Positions 6,708 to 14,549 of a DNA stretch of 22,581 bases are shown piece after piece (within the stretch, counting starts at the first letter, position 1; each line of letters begins with the position of its first letter). This DNA is from Fibrobacter sp. (lineage in GTDB: Bacteria; Fibrobacterota; Fibrobacteria; Fibrobacterales; Fibrobacteraceae). The translations under genes and the position numbers were made by a program. The stretch lies in assembly GCA_016295375.1 (NCBI GenBank), contig JAEDLI010000032.1:1-22581 (forward strand), in the 5' to 3' direction. The notes under the pieces were generated by a model, which was not told where the DNA came from, did no database searches, and saw only the letters and a list, made by a program, of their open reading frames with translations.

Positions 6708-9503
6708 CTAGAATCCTTGGCCTATCACAAAGTTGAATTCCATGTCACCCACCTGGGTGCGCTGCAAACCAGAATAGGTTTCTCCCACATCCAAGGGCCA
6801 AGCAAAGTCAAAGCCGATAATACCGAGCATGGGCACTACCACACGGAAACCAAAACCGTAGTCCTTCTTGAGACTGGTGGGATCCCATTCGCTCAAGGGA
6901 TTGCGGCTGGGTTTGGCCACCTTGGTCTTGGGATCGTAGCGTTCGCCGAACACGTTACCCGCATCAAAGAAGAAGGGCAACAGGTAGAATGTCTGGGGAA
7001 CAATTGCCAGCTGGAGTTCTGCTCCAATATACTGGAAGCTACGGCCCAAGCGCCTGTAGCCGATAGAACCCGAACTGTAACCGCGCATCATACCCTCATA
7101 GCCAAGAACACCTCCCATGGTATAGAGTGTCCTGTACTGGAGCTGATCGCCGAAGATGACGCCGTATTCATTGGTAAGGGCGATGGCCAAGCGGTCACGG
7201 AACAAGGGGAACCACCACTTGATAGTAAGTTCCGTCTTGACGAACTCAAAGTCACTATACAGCACATCGTCAGCCACCTGAACATCCAGCACGTAGCGGG
7301 AACCATCCGTGGGGAACTGGGGCAGGTTCTTGTCATCACGGATCAGGCGGAAGTTCACCGCCGATTCCAGACCGGTATAGACTACATAGCTGTCGTCAAT
7401 ATTGGGGCCCTGCTTGTTCATAAGCCAGCTGTAACCCACTTGACCGTAGAAGTAGTCGTCGGGCCACTTGAGACGCTTACCCACATAGACCTGACCACCG
7501 TAACGGGTAATGTCCGGGTCGTCGTAATCGCTCATATTCCACCAGCTATAGCTGAGGCTTGTACCCACGGTAATGGGCTTGTCCAAGAACCAGGGCTCCT
7601 GGAAACTGATGGAGGCACTCTTCTTGTCCATGCCGTATTCCACGCTGAAGGATGCCGCCTGGCCGTTACCCATACAGCAGTTGGGAATAGACACACTGGC
7701 CGTACCCACAAGTCCATCGCTCTGGCTATAGGACACGCCCAAGCTGAACTGGCCCGTACCCGCTTCCTTTTCTTGCACGTTGAATTCCAGATCCACTTCC
7801 TGGTCACCCACCACTTTGATGTCGGGCGTCACCATGTCAAAGTAGTTCAACTGCATGATTTCGCGGAAACTACGTTCCAGTGAAGACTGGCGGTAGGTGT
7901 CGCCCGGATACAAACGAACTTCTCGACGAATGACCTTTTCATTCGTCTTGGTATTGCCGCGTATATAGACCTTGTGGATAGAAGCAGGCAAACCTTCGCG
8001 CATGCGGTAAGTCAAGTTCACCACGGAATCGTTCACGAAGGTCCTTTCCTCGTCAAACTGAGCGAACAGGTAGCCATCTTCACGATAAGAATCCAGAATA
8101 GCCTTCCGTGAGGCGTCATACTTATACTGGTCAAAGACCTCGCCACTATCCAGGCGGAAGGCGTAATTCAGCACGGCATCGCTCAGGACCTCGTTCCCGG
8201 TAAAGTGAACATTGCCCATGTAGTACTTGCGGCCCTCAATCATGGAAATGTGAACGCAGATTGCACTAGACGTCTTGATATTGTCGTACTTGTTAAGAAC
8301 CGGGAACATGTCCTCAATCATGTAGCGGACCAGGAGCTTTTCCTCGTAGGGCCGCAGTTTCTTCAGTTTCTTGAGAGAATCAATTTTCGGATTGTTGAAC
8401 TTGCGACCGTCCACAATCTTTAGCCATTCCTTACGGGACTTTTCGTAGCGGATAATATCGTTGATGAGTTTCAGAGCATCTTCTTCGGACTTGACCTGGG
8501 GTAGCGGACGGGACACGAACCCGTGAGCCCCAACACGTTCATTTCGGAAATAATGGGTCACTTCCATAGTGGGCTTGCCCGCCATCTTGGCCATAGCCGT
8601 AGCCGTATCCCCCATGGCTCGGTTCAACTGATCGTAGAGCGGTTGTAAGGATTCCCCGACAGGGACCATTCTTCCTAGGTAGAACAGGCAACTAGAATCG
8701 GGCAGATACTCCGCATAATATTCGGTCAATTCTGCATCCAAGTAACCGAAATGACGGAGAGCATTCAGCACCGTATCTCGGTCAGCTTCAAAGACGGCTT
8801 CCTTGAATTCGCCGCCACCCCACCACTGGTCCAGCTTGGTCAGCATGTGTTCCAAGATGTCTTCGGCAGGCACATTGTCGTTACCCTGAATATCGAACTG
8901 ACGAACCTTGACCTTTTCCCCTTCACGGACAATGAAGGTCACCTGGTTCTTGTTCTCGTCAGTGGCCGTTTCGCGGTATCCCACTTCGGCGAGCAGGTAA
9001 CCTTCGGAATGGTAATAGTCTATCATGGCCTGACGGTCACGTTCCAGCTGGCTCTTGCTGTAAACCTGGCCCGGAATCATGCGAATCTTGAGTCGTAAAT
9101 CTTCTTCAGAAATTTCATCACAGCCATCGATGATGGCCGTGTCCAAAGCAGGCAGCTCCTTAATCTTGAAAATCAGGTCCACATCGGATCCGTCACCCAC
9201 ATAGTCCACCCAAGCCGTCACATCATCAAAAAGTCCCGACTGGTAAAGGCTCGTCACCGCCCCCTGGACTTTTTCGGACAAGGCCGCAGGGGAATAGCTC
9301 TGGCCGTCCCGAATTCCGATTCGACTGAGCACAGCCCGTTCGTCCATGTGCTGGTTTCCCTCCACACGGACCTTGTGGACCTTATTCTCCGCCATATAGT
9401 CGGCAGACATCTGGGACATGTCCAAAAGCTGGGCAGAAGCCAATCCCACAAAAAAGAGCAACAAAAACACAACGCGAAGGCGCAGAATAAACCTACCTAT
9501 CAA
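6708..9503 (-). CDS. bamA: Outer membrane protein assembly factor BamA, with enlarged POTRA3
   Basis: Omp85 protein that folds and inserts beta-barrels into the outer membrane. Counting from the TTG at 9503 (931 residues): signal peptide ending ASA-Q near 25; POTRA1 about 42-118 (KVHKVRVEGNQHM); POTRA2 119-198; POTRA3 199-425; POTRA4 428-507 (YMGNVHFTGNEVL); POTRA5 508-580 (IHKVYIRGNTKTN); barrel 582-931 ending in Phe (VIGQGF). POTRA3 carries about 140 extra residues (about 271-411) before its last strand, which explains much of the length above the usual ~800. The start is uncertain: the frame stays open to a TTG at 9560; the TTG at 9503 gives a good signal peptide but lacks a ribosome site; TAGGTAGG at 9491-9498 precedes only ATT (9488) and CTG (9485). 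Confidence 0.95.
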   Translation of the reverse strand: MIGRFILRLRVVFLLLFFVGLASAQLLDMSQMSADYMAENKVHKVRVEGNQHMDERAVLSRIGIRDGQSYSPAALSEKVQGAVTSLYQSGLFDDVTAWVDYVGDGSDVDLIFKIKELPALDTAIIDGCDEISEEDLRLKIRMIPGQVYSKSQLERDRQAMIDYYHSEGYLLAEVGYRETATDENKNQVTFIVREGEKVKVRQFDIQGNDNVPAEDILEHMLTKLDQWWGGGEFKEAVFEADRDTVLNALRHFGYLDAELTEYYAEYLPDSSCLFYLGRMVPVGESLQPLYDQLNRAMGDTATAMAKMAGKPTMEVTHYFRNERVGAHGFVSRPLPQVKSEEDALKLINDIIRYEKSRKEWLKIVDGRKFNNPKIDSLKKLKKLRPYEEKLLVRYMIEDMFPVLNKYDNIKTSSAICVHISMIEGRKYYMGNVHFTGNEVLSDAVLNYAFRLDSGEVFDQYKYDASRKAILDSYREDGYLFAQFDEERTFVNDSVVNLTYRMREGLPASIHKVYIRGNTKTNEKVIRREVRLYPGDTYRQSSLERSFREIMQLNYFDMVTPDIKVVGDQEVDLEFNVQEKEAGTGQFSLGVSYSQSDGLVGTASVSIPNCCMGNGQAASFSVEYGMDKKSASISFQEPWFLDKPITVGTSLSYSWWNMSDYDDPDITRYGGQVYVGKRLKWPDDYFYGQVGYSWLMNKQGPNIDDSYVVYTGLESAVNFRLIRDDKNLPQFPTDGSRYVLDVQVADDVLYSDFEFVKTELTIKWWFPLFRDRLAIALTNEYGVIFGDQLQYRTLYTMGGVLGYEGMMRGYSSGSIGYRRLGRSFQYIGAELQLAIVPQTFYLLPFFFDAGNVFGERYDPKTKVAKPSRNPLSEWDPTSLKKDYGFGFRVVVPMLGIIGFDFAWPLDVGETYSGLQRTQVGDMEFNFVIGQGF

Positions 9504-9664
9504 GTCAAAAAAACAAAATTCTGCCCAAAAATACAAAAAACACAGTGATAGGACCCACAAAAAAATTCAAAATCGGGAGAAATCCCGCCAAAGAATCCGT
9601 TCGTTTTACATTTTTTTTTCAAAACGCCGAAATAACCCCCGACTCTCCATTTTTTTCATTTTTT

Positions 9665-9693
9665 TTGGCTTTTATCAAAGAAAAAAAGATAAA
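9665..9693 (+). promoter_or_regulatory. Possible promoter of the phenylacetate-CoA ligase gene
   Basis: TTGGCT (9665-9670), 17-bp spacer, GATAAA (9688-9693), about 50 bp before the ATG. The gap between bamA and this gene (9504-9745) is otherwise rich in A- and T-runs, with one small hairpin CGGGA-GAAA-TCCCG at 9574-9587; I see no gene in it. Confidence 0.35.
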
Positions 9694-9745
9694 TTCTACT
9701 CCGTATTTTTCACACTGGTCCCAAAGACCGCTATTTGAGGTTTAT

Positions 9746-11083
9746 ATGCGTTCAACCGCCTGGAATGACGAAGAAAATAGAGTCCTGCCCGAAATGGCCC
9801 TGGATTTCATGCCCGAAGACAAGCTGCGGGAACTCCAACTCCAAAGACTCCGAGCCACCGTCAAGCTTGCCTACGAAAAGGTTCCCCTGTTCCGCGAACG
9901 GATGGACGAAAATGGCGTGAAGCCCGACGACATCAAGACCCTTGCAGACATCAGCAAGATTCCCTTCAGCATGAAGAAGGACCTACGCGACACCTACCCG
10001 TATGGCCTGTTCGCCGTGGACCTGAGCGAAGTCGTGCGCCTGCACGCCAGTTCCGGCACTACCGGTAAGCCCATCGTGGTGGGTTACACCAAAGAAGACA
10101 TGGAAGTCTGGGCCCAGGTTGTAAAACGCGGGCTCCTGGCCTGCGGGTTCCGCAGCACCGACATCGTGCAGAACTTCTACGGTTACGGCCTGTTTACCGG
10201 CGGTCTCGGCATCCACGGTGGCTTTGAAGCCCTCGGTGCAACCGTCATTCCTATCAGCGGCGGCAATACCGAACGTCAGGTGATGCTCATGAAAGATTTC
10301 GGCGTCACCGCCGTGGGTGGAACGCCTAGTTACTTTATCCGTATCATCGATGTAGCCGAAAAGATGGGTGTCGACATCCGCAGTCTTAACGTAAAGCGCG
10401 GCATCTTCGGGGCTGAACCCTGGAGCGACGGTATGCGCGACTACATCGAAGAAAAGACGGGCATCAAGGCCTACGACATTTATGGACTTTCTGAAATCGT
10501 GGGACCCGGCGTTGGTTGCGAATGCGAATGCCGCGACGGCATCCACATTTTCGAAGACCATTTCTACCCCGAGATTATCGACCCCGAAACTTTGGAACCC
10601 CTGCCCGACGGCGAAGAAGGGGAACTGGTCATCAGCACCCTAAGCAAAAAGGCCATGCCCATTTTGCGCTACCGCACCCGCGATATCACCGCTATCGAAA
10701 AGACCAAGTGCAAATGTGGGCGCACCATCCGCCGCATCCGCCGCATCGGTCGCCGTAGCGACGACATGATTATCATGCGCGGCGTGAACGTGTTCCCTAG
10801 CCAGATCGAGACAGCCCTCCTCCGTGCCGAAAAGGCTCTCCCTCACTACCAGATTGTGTTGGACACCAAGAACAACATGGACACTCTGGAAGTGAAGGTG
10901 GAAGTTTCCCGCGATATGGTGAGCGACTCCATGGGCGCCATGGAACAGCTGAACAAGAAGTTCAAGCATTCCATCGAGCAGATTCTCGGCATTTCCGTCA
11001 TCGTCACCTTGTGCGAGCCCGACTCGCTGCCGCGTAGCGAAGGCAAGGCCAAGAGAGTGGTGGACAACAGGAAGAAGATGTGA
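9746..11083 (+). CDS. paaK: Phenylacetate-CoA ligase family protein
   Basis: Acyl-adenylate-forming enzyme that activates an aryl acetate to its CoA thioester with ATP. With ATG at 9746 (TGAGG at 9736-9740) the protein has 445 residues, the normal length. Its start, LRELQLQRLRATVKLAYEKV, matches the family N-terminus. Motifs: SSGTTGKP phosphate loop (102-109), YGLSE (246-250), YRTRD (309-313), and the C-terminal lysine region EGKAKRV. Cysteine pairs (CECEC 258-262, KCKCG 321-325) are family-typical. The frame is open 67 codons further upstream, but that part is low-complexity and non-homologous. Followed by a double-ACT protein, a common partner. In anaerobes this pair is linked to aryl-acid activation or aromatic amino acid synthesis from aryl acetates; substrate unproven. 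A GCCGCATCC-type 9-bp tandem repeat encodes IRRIRRIGRR. Confidence 0.9.
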   Translation: MRSTAWNDEENRVLPEMALDFMPEDKLRELQLQRLRATVKLAYEKVPLFRERMDENGVKPDDIKTLADISKIPFSMKKDLRDTYPYGLFAVDLSEVVRLHASSGTTGKPIVVGYTKEDMEVWAQVVKRGLLACGFRSTDIVQNFYGYGLFTGGLGIHGGFEALGATVIPISGGNTERQVMLMKDFGVTAVGGTPSYFIRIIDVAEKMGVDIRSLNVKRGIFGAEPWSDGMRDYIEEKTGIKAYDIYGLSEIVGPGVGCECECRDGIHIFEDHFYPEIIDPETLEPLPDGEEGELVISTLSKKAMPILRYRTRDITAIEKTKCKCGRTIRRIRRIGRRSDDMIIMRGVNVFPSQIETALLRAEKALPHYQIVLDTKNNMDTLEVKVEVSRDMVSDSMGAMEQLNKKFKHSIEQILGISVIVTLCEPDSLPRSEGKAKRVVDNRKKM

Positions 11084-11087
11084 TAAG

Positions 11088-11208
11088 AGGATCTAGAGAC
11101 TAGGGGCTAGAGGTTAGTGAGAGAATCTCACACTTCGTCAGTCCATAACGGATGGCAAAGCCATGATATTTTTCTCTAACCCCTAAATCCTAGATCCTAA
11201 CCCCTAAA
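11088..11208. repeat. CTAG-rich repeat with inverted arms
   Basis: The left arm (about 11088-11124) consists of GGATCTAGAGACTAGGGG-type units; the right arm (about 11171-11208) is an imperfect inverted copy (TCTCTAACCCC, TAAATCCTAGATCC). The centre holds a small hairpin ATGGC-AAA-GCCAT (11152-11164). The element fills the gap between the phenylacetate-CoA ligase and ACT genes and could fold into a long hairpin in the transcript. Confidence 0.7.
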
Positions 11209-11232
11209 AGTTTTAAAATAGGAGTATCTCAA

Positions 11233-11673
11233 ATGAAAATCCCGCAAGTTTCAGTTTTCGTTTCCAACAGGCCGGGCAGACTCCAGACCGTATGCCGTTC
11301 CTTGGCCGATGCAGGAGTGAACCTTCTTTCGCTTACCCTCGCCGACTCTGGTGAGTTCGGCCTTATCCGCCTGATTGTGAACAATCCGGAAAAGGCCGTA
11401 GACGTGCTCGCCAAGGCGGGACTCAGCGCCACCATCACCGACGTGGTGGCCTGCCCCGTGAACGCCGCCATCGGTGGCCTTGCCGAGTTGCTCTCCACCG
11501 CAGTCGGTAGTCAGCAGATTGACTACATGTACGCCTACCCCTCTACCCTAGACGGATCCAACATCATGATTCTCCGTTTCCAGGATACGGACAAGGCCAT
11601 TGAAGCTCTGAAGGCGACCAACTTCAAGGCCATTGACAAAGACGAACTGTTCAAGAATACCAAAACCATTTAG
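11233..11673 (+). CDS. Double ACT-domain protein
   Basis: Small cytosolic protein with two ACT domains: about 1-70 (QVSVFVSNRPGRLQTVCRSLADAGVN, with the ligand-binding N-R-P-G-R-L turn) and about 72-146, the second more degenerate. ACT domains bind amino acids and related small molecules. There is no fused enzyme domain. AGGAG at 11220-11224 precedes the ATG. Proteins of this type are often encoded next to phenylacetate-CoA ligase or indolepyruvate oxidoreductase genes, as here, so a regulatory role on aromatic acid or amino acid metabolism is likely but inferred. The MntP-like gene begins 6 bp after its stop. Confidence 0.85.
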   Translation: MKIPQVSVFVSNRPGRLQTVCRSLADAGVNLLSLTLADSGEFGLIRLIVNNPEKAVDVLAKAGLSATITDVVACPVNAAIGGLAELLSTAVGSQQIDYMYAYPSTLDGSNIMILRFQDTDKAIEALKATNFKAIDKDELFKNTKTI

Positions 11674-11679
11674 GCTATT

Positions 11680-12243
11680 TTGAGTTATCTCTCCGTAATT
11701 CTCATTGCAGTTATCGAGGCCATGGACTGCTTTGCCGTGGCCACTTCTATTGGGCTGGGGCGCTCGGGAGTGTCCCGGTTAAAAGCCACCGTTCTTGCAT
11801 TGTCGTTTGGCTTCTTTCAGGGGGGGATGACCCTTATCGGGCTCTTTTCTGGAACTTTGGCAAAACACTGGATTCATGACCTGGGTTCTATTATTGCCTG
11901 TGCTATTCTCTGCCTACTGGGAGCCAAGTTTATCTTGGAAGCATTTTGCAAAAAAGAAGACGAGCACAAGATAAAAAACCTTGGTTTTGCGGGTATCGTA
12001 CTGCTTTCACTCGCTACCAGCATTGACGCACTGACCATCGGCATTTCCTTCGCCTTCGTAGAAATCGACATGGTCTTTGCCTCTATCGCCATATCCCTTG
12101 CGGCAATCCTATTTGGCATTCTCGGTTTTGAAATCGGAAACCGTGCCGCCAGTTTTTTCAAGAGCAACCAACCTCAGATTACTGCAGGAATCATCTTGAT
12201 TGCCATCGGAATCAAAACCATATGGCAGCCGCTAATGCCCTAA
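11680..12243 (+). CDS. mntP: MntP-family (DUF204) manganese efflux pump
   Basis: Six-helix inner-membrane transporter family exporting Mn(II). Two internal repeats are visible: EAMDCFAVATSIGLG (14-28; MDAFA of other members is MDCFA here) and LATSIDALTIGISFAF (110-125), both with the conserved membrane Asp. GFFQGGM (44-50) and GILGFEIG (145-152) are also family-like. Length of 187 residues is normal. The start must be at or after 11677 because of the stop of the ACT gene; TTG at 11680 is the first usual initiator, with only a weak GG-containing ribosome site. The gene appears co-transcribed with the ACT gene, and there is no room for the yybP-ykoY Mn riboswitch that often precedes mntP. It converges on recF with 3 bp between stops. 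Confidence 0.88.
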   Translation: MSYLSVILIAVIEAMDCFAVATSIGLGRSGVSRLKATVLALSFGFFQGGMTLIGLFSGTLAKHWIHDLGSIIACAILCLLGAKFILEAFCKKEDEHKIKNLGFAGIVLLSLATSIDALTIGISFAFVEIDMVFASIAISLAAILFGILGFEIGNRAASFFKSNQPQITAGIILIAIGIKTIWQPLMP

Positions 12244-12246
12244 CTT

Positions 12247-13446
12247 TTAGATAATAATTGTCGTGTCCGACTTAAAGGGCAACTCTTCGGGTTCGGGCGT
12301 GGCGATAATCACCTGGCACTGCTTTTGTCGAATCAGGGCGGCCACGGCATCGCGACGGTTCACGTCCAGTTCCGCAAACACGTCGTCCAGCAGAAGGATG
12401 GGCTTGTTCAGGTAACGGCTTGCCACATCTACCGCGGCAAAACGCATGGCGATGGCCGCACAGCGGCACTGCCCCTGAGAACCGGAAGAACGCATTTCCA
12501 CATCGCCGATGCGCACACCCAGGTCATCTTTATGAGGGCCCGACAGCGTAATCCCCTGAATTTTTTCGGCGTATTCCAGACCCGAAAGCTTACGACGGTA
12601 GGCCTCCCGCAGGGCGTTTTCATCTACGGAGCCGTCGCTCAATTCTCCAGAGTCCGACGCAAGGCAATCTGCGTTCCCGTTGGTCAAAGAAGCCGCCTGG
12701 TCAAGCCCAAAATCGTCCAAGAATTCCGCACCGTCCAAGGCGTCCAGCTCCTTGAGAATAGAGCTCTTATAAGCGCAGGTAATTTCGTCAATGCCGTTGG
12801 AAAGCTTGCGATAATAGCCCGTAATAATCGGCGAAATTTCTTTTGAAAGTTCTATACGGGCAGCCCAGAGTTTTGCACCCAGGTCGGCCAGCTGGTCTGT
12901 AAGCACCTGGAACAGTTCTTCACCACCGGTGGCAGAGCCCTCCCGCTTGAACTGCCTAAGCCACTGGTTCCGCTGTTGCAAAATCCGCCTGTAGTTTCGC
13001 AGGGTCGTGGCGTTTGCCGCCGACCTAAAACAAAGGATTTCATCCAGCCAGCGTCTGCGCACATCCGGAGCCCCGCGCAAAAGCTCGATATCCGAAGGCT
13101 GCATCACCACGGCGGGCAAGTTCCCGAAAAGAGCCGCCACCGACTTGAGGGATTCCCCGTTTTCACGAACGTCGCAAGTACGCCGCCCCACGCGAATCCC
13201 GCGGGCAGTCAAGCGACCAGTGTCCTCGAAATTTCCTCGAAGGATAAACTCGTCAGCATTCCAGGAAATCATCTCCTTCAGGTCACGGGCCCGAAAAGAA
13301 AAACCCTGGGAAAGCAGATGGACAGATTCCAGTACCGTGGTCTTTCCGCAGCCGTTAGGGCCGCCCACCACGTTGATTCCTGGAGAAAACTTCAGTTCCC
13401 TGGAAACAAGACTCCGGACATTCTCTATCCAAAGTTCTGAAATCAC
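12247..13446 (-). CDS. recF: DNA replication and repair protein RecF
   Basis: SMC/ABC-like ATPase acting with RecO and RecR to load RecA at single-strand gaps. Walker A is GGPNGCGKTT (28-37), GPHKDD at 303-308, ABC signature SSGSQGQ (320-326), and Walker B LLLDDVFAELD (351-361). The central helical region (about 125-300) is somewhat extended, giving 399 residues against about 360 usually; residues about 240-275 are an acidic, Ser/Asn-rich insertion. Start is GTG at 13446, overlapping the upstream TGA as GTGA with a GAGG about 10 bases before it. It is the last gene of an operon of envelope genes rather than lying next to dnaA/dnaN. Confidence 0.95.
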   Translation of the reverse strand: MISELWIENVRSLVSRELKFSPGINVVGGPNGCGKTTVLESVHLLSQGFSFRARDLKEMISWNADEFILRGNFEDTGRLTARGIRVGRRTCDVRENGESLKSVAALFGNLPAVVMQPSDIELLRGAPDVRRRWLDEILCFRSAANATTLRNYRRILQQRNQWLRQFKREGSATGGEELFQVLTDQLADLGAKLWAARIELSKEISPIITGYYRKLSNGIDEITCAYKSSILKELDALDGAEFLDDFGLDQAASLTNGNADCLASDSGELSDGSVDENALREAYRRKLSGLEYAEKIQGITLSGPHKDDLGVRIGDVEMRSSGSQGQCRCAAIAMRFAAVDVASRYLNKPILLLDDVFAELDVNRRDAVAALIRQKQCQVIIATPEPEELPFKSDTTIII

Positions 13447-14549
13447 GGGATGTAGCCTCGCAAGCCAAAGCTCAGGGGGTTCCAGAGGTCCGCCTCAGAT
13501 TCGTAGGTCAAGGCGTAGTTCACGTCGAACAGGTATTTCTTTTTGGCGATGGGAATGCGGAACTTGTAACCAAGGCCCACCATGAAATTCCGGTCGTCCA
13601 TACCCGTGCGGATAGTCCCGTCCGTAATGATTTCGCATTCAAAGCCCACACGGGCGGTCCACAAGTGCCAATGGGTGTCAAAGACCAAAAGCGTATCCGC
13701 CAGCTGGTAATCCAGGGCTTCCATCCAGGCGTAAACAGGCTTGCCCATCACCTTGGAGCGGTAACCCGCCCCGATCTGCAAGACCTTCGGGCGCACCCCC
13801 TCGGAAGAAGGCACGGAATTGTCGGAGCTCACCGTCTTGGTCCAGCGAGAGGACAGGTTCTTGCTGAAGCTCAAGTTCCGAATGACCACCGAGGTGGACC
13901 ACTTTTCGTTCCACTGCCTGAGCCAGCCGAGGTTCAGCGAAACCGGGCTGGTATAGCCGTCGTTCAGGTCGATATTTTCGTCTTCGTAGTATTCGGCAAT
14001 GTCCATGTTGTCGTAGCTCATGGAAAGGGAAATGCCGAAGGCGTCCCTGCGGGTAGCCCTGTACGAAAATCCAAGGTACATCATAGAGAAGAACGGTGTA
14101 GCCGTACCGAGAGTCTGGTCATCATCATCGACAACCTTGAAATCCATGTCGCCACGGTAAAGCATGGCAAAACCGATTCCCATACGCTTGCCTACCGAAG
14201 ACTCGATTCCAAGGGAACCGCCGGTGCGGTCCAGGTCGCGCTTTTCGCCGTTCAGCGTATAGTTCAGGTTCTGTCTAAAGCCAAGGATGGCCGGGTTCCA
14301 GTAGGCACCGGGCATGGCAGAAGTATCCGCAGAACCGGTATTTCCACGGCCCAGTTCCCGGGTGCCTGCGCCCATGCGTTCCACGAATCCGTCAAAACCG
14401 CCCAGGGCCGCTTTCTTTTCGACTACACCTGCAGCGGCGAAAGATGCCAAGAGAATAAGTAGAAGAACCGCAAGCAATGCAGGTCTCAGGAATCGGGCCT
14501 GGATCCTTCGCGGACTCCGTCCGCTCAGGGTGACATTTAACAGATTCAT
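13443..14549 (-). CDS. PorV/PorQ-like outer-membrane beta-barrel protein
   Basis: Predicted outer-membrane barrel of 368 residues. A signal peptide lies at about 20-41 (LLAVLLLILLASFAAAG), preceded by an unusual 19-residue polar lead-in. The mature part has GFDGFVERMGAGTRELGRGN and then GAYWNPA (81-87), the hallmark near the start of PorV/PorQ/UPF0164-type barrels. Alternating amphipathic strands continue to the end (NPLSFGLRGYIP). Start ATG at 14549 overlaps the upstream TGA as ATGA, with a G-rich site before it. It is translationally coupled to the FlgD-end protein upstream and to recF downstream. PorV-like proteins serve as shuttle factors in type IX secretion or as transporters; which applies here is not shown. 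Confidence 0.75.
   Translation of the reverse strand: MNLLNVTLSGRSPRRIQARFLRPALLAVLLLILLASFAAAGVVEKKAALGGFDGFVERMGAGTRELGRGNTGSADTSAMPGAYWNPAILGFRQNLNYTLNGEKRDLDRTGGSLGIESSVGKRMGIGFAMLYRGDMDFKVVDDDDQTLGTATPFFSMMYLGFSYRATRRDAFGISLSMSYDNMDIAEYYEDENIDLNDGYTSPVSLNLGWLRQWNEKWSTSVVIRNLSFSKNLSSRWTKTVSSDNSVPSSEGVRPKVLQIGAGYRSKVMGKPVYAWMEALDYQLADTLLVFDTHWHLWTARVGFECEIITDGTIRTGMDDRNFMVGLGYKFRIPIAKKKYLFDVNYALTYESEADLWNPLSFGLRGYIP
14501..14535. repeat. REP-like palindromic element inside the PorV-like gene's 5' end
   Basis: The segment starts GGATCCTTCG and ends CGCTCAGGGTGACA, with a perfect hairpin GCGGAC-TCC-GTCCGC (14510-14524) between. It resembles, from memory, the dispersed element GGATCCTTCG...CTCAGGATGAC found between genes of several bacteria. 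Here it is read in frame and encodes VTLSGRSPRRIQ ahead of the signal peptide core. Only one copy is in the window, so repeat status is a suggestion. Confidence 0.5.

Noticed and set aside
6717..7883. A 388-residue frame on the + strand opposite bamA
   Set aside because: It is the antisense shadow of a well-supported BamA barrel; the composition (His/Val-rich, no motif) is that of a reverse frame.
9545..9745. Upstream 67-codon extension of the phenylacetate-CoA ligase frame
   Set aside because: Low-complexity Phe/Lys-rich translation of A/T runs; homology and a good ribosome site point to the ATG at 9746.
10726..10755. Tandem 9-bp repeat in the phenylacetate-CoA ligase gene
   Set aside because: It encodes the Arg-rich segment present at this place in the family; ordinary coding sequence.
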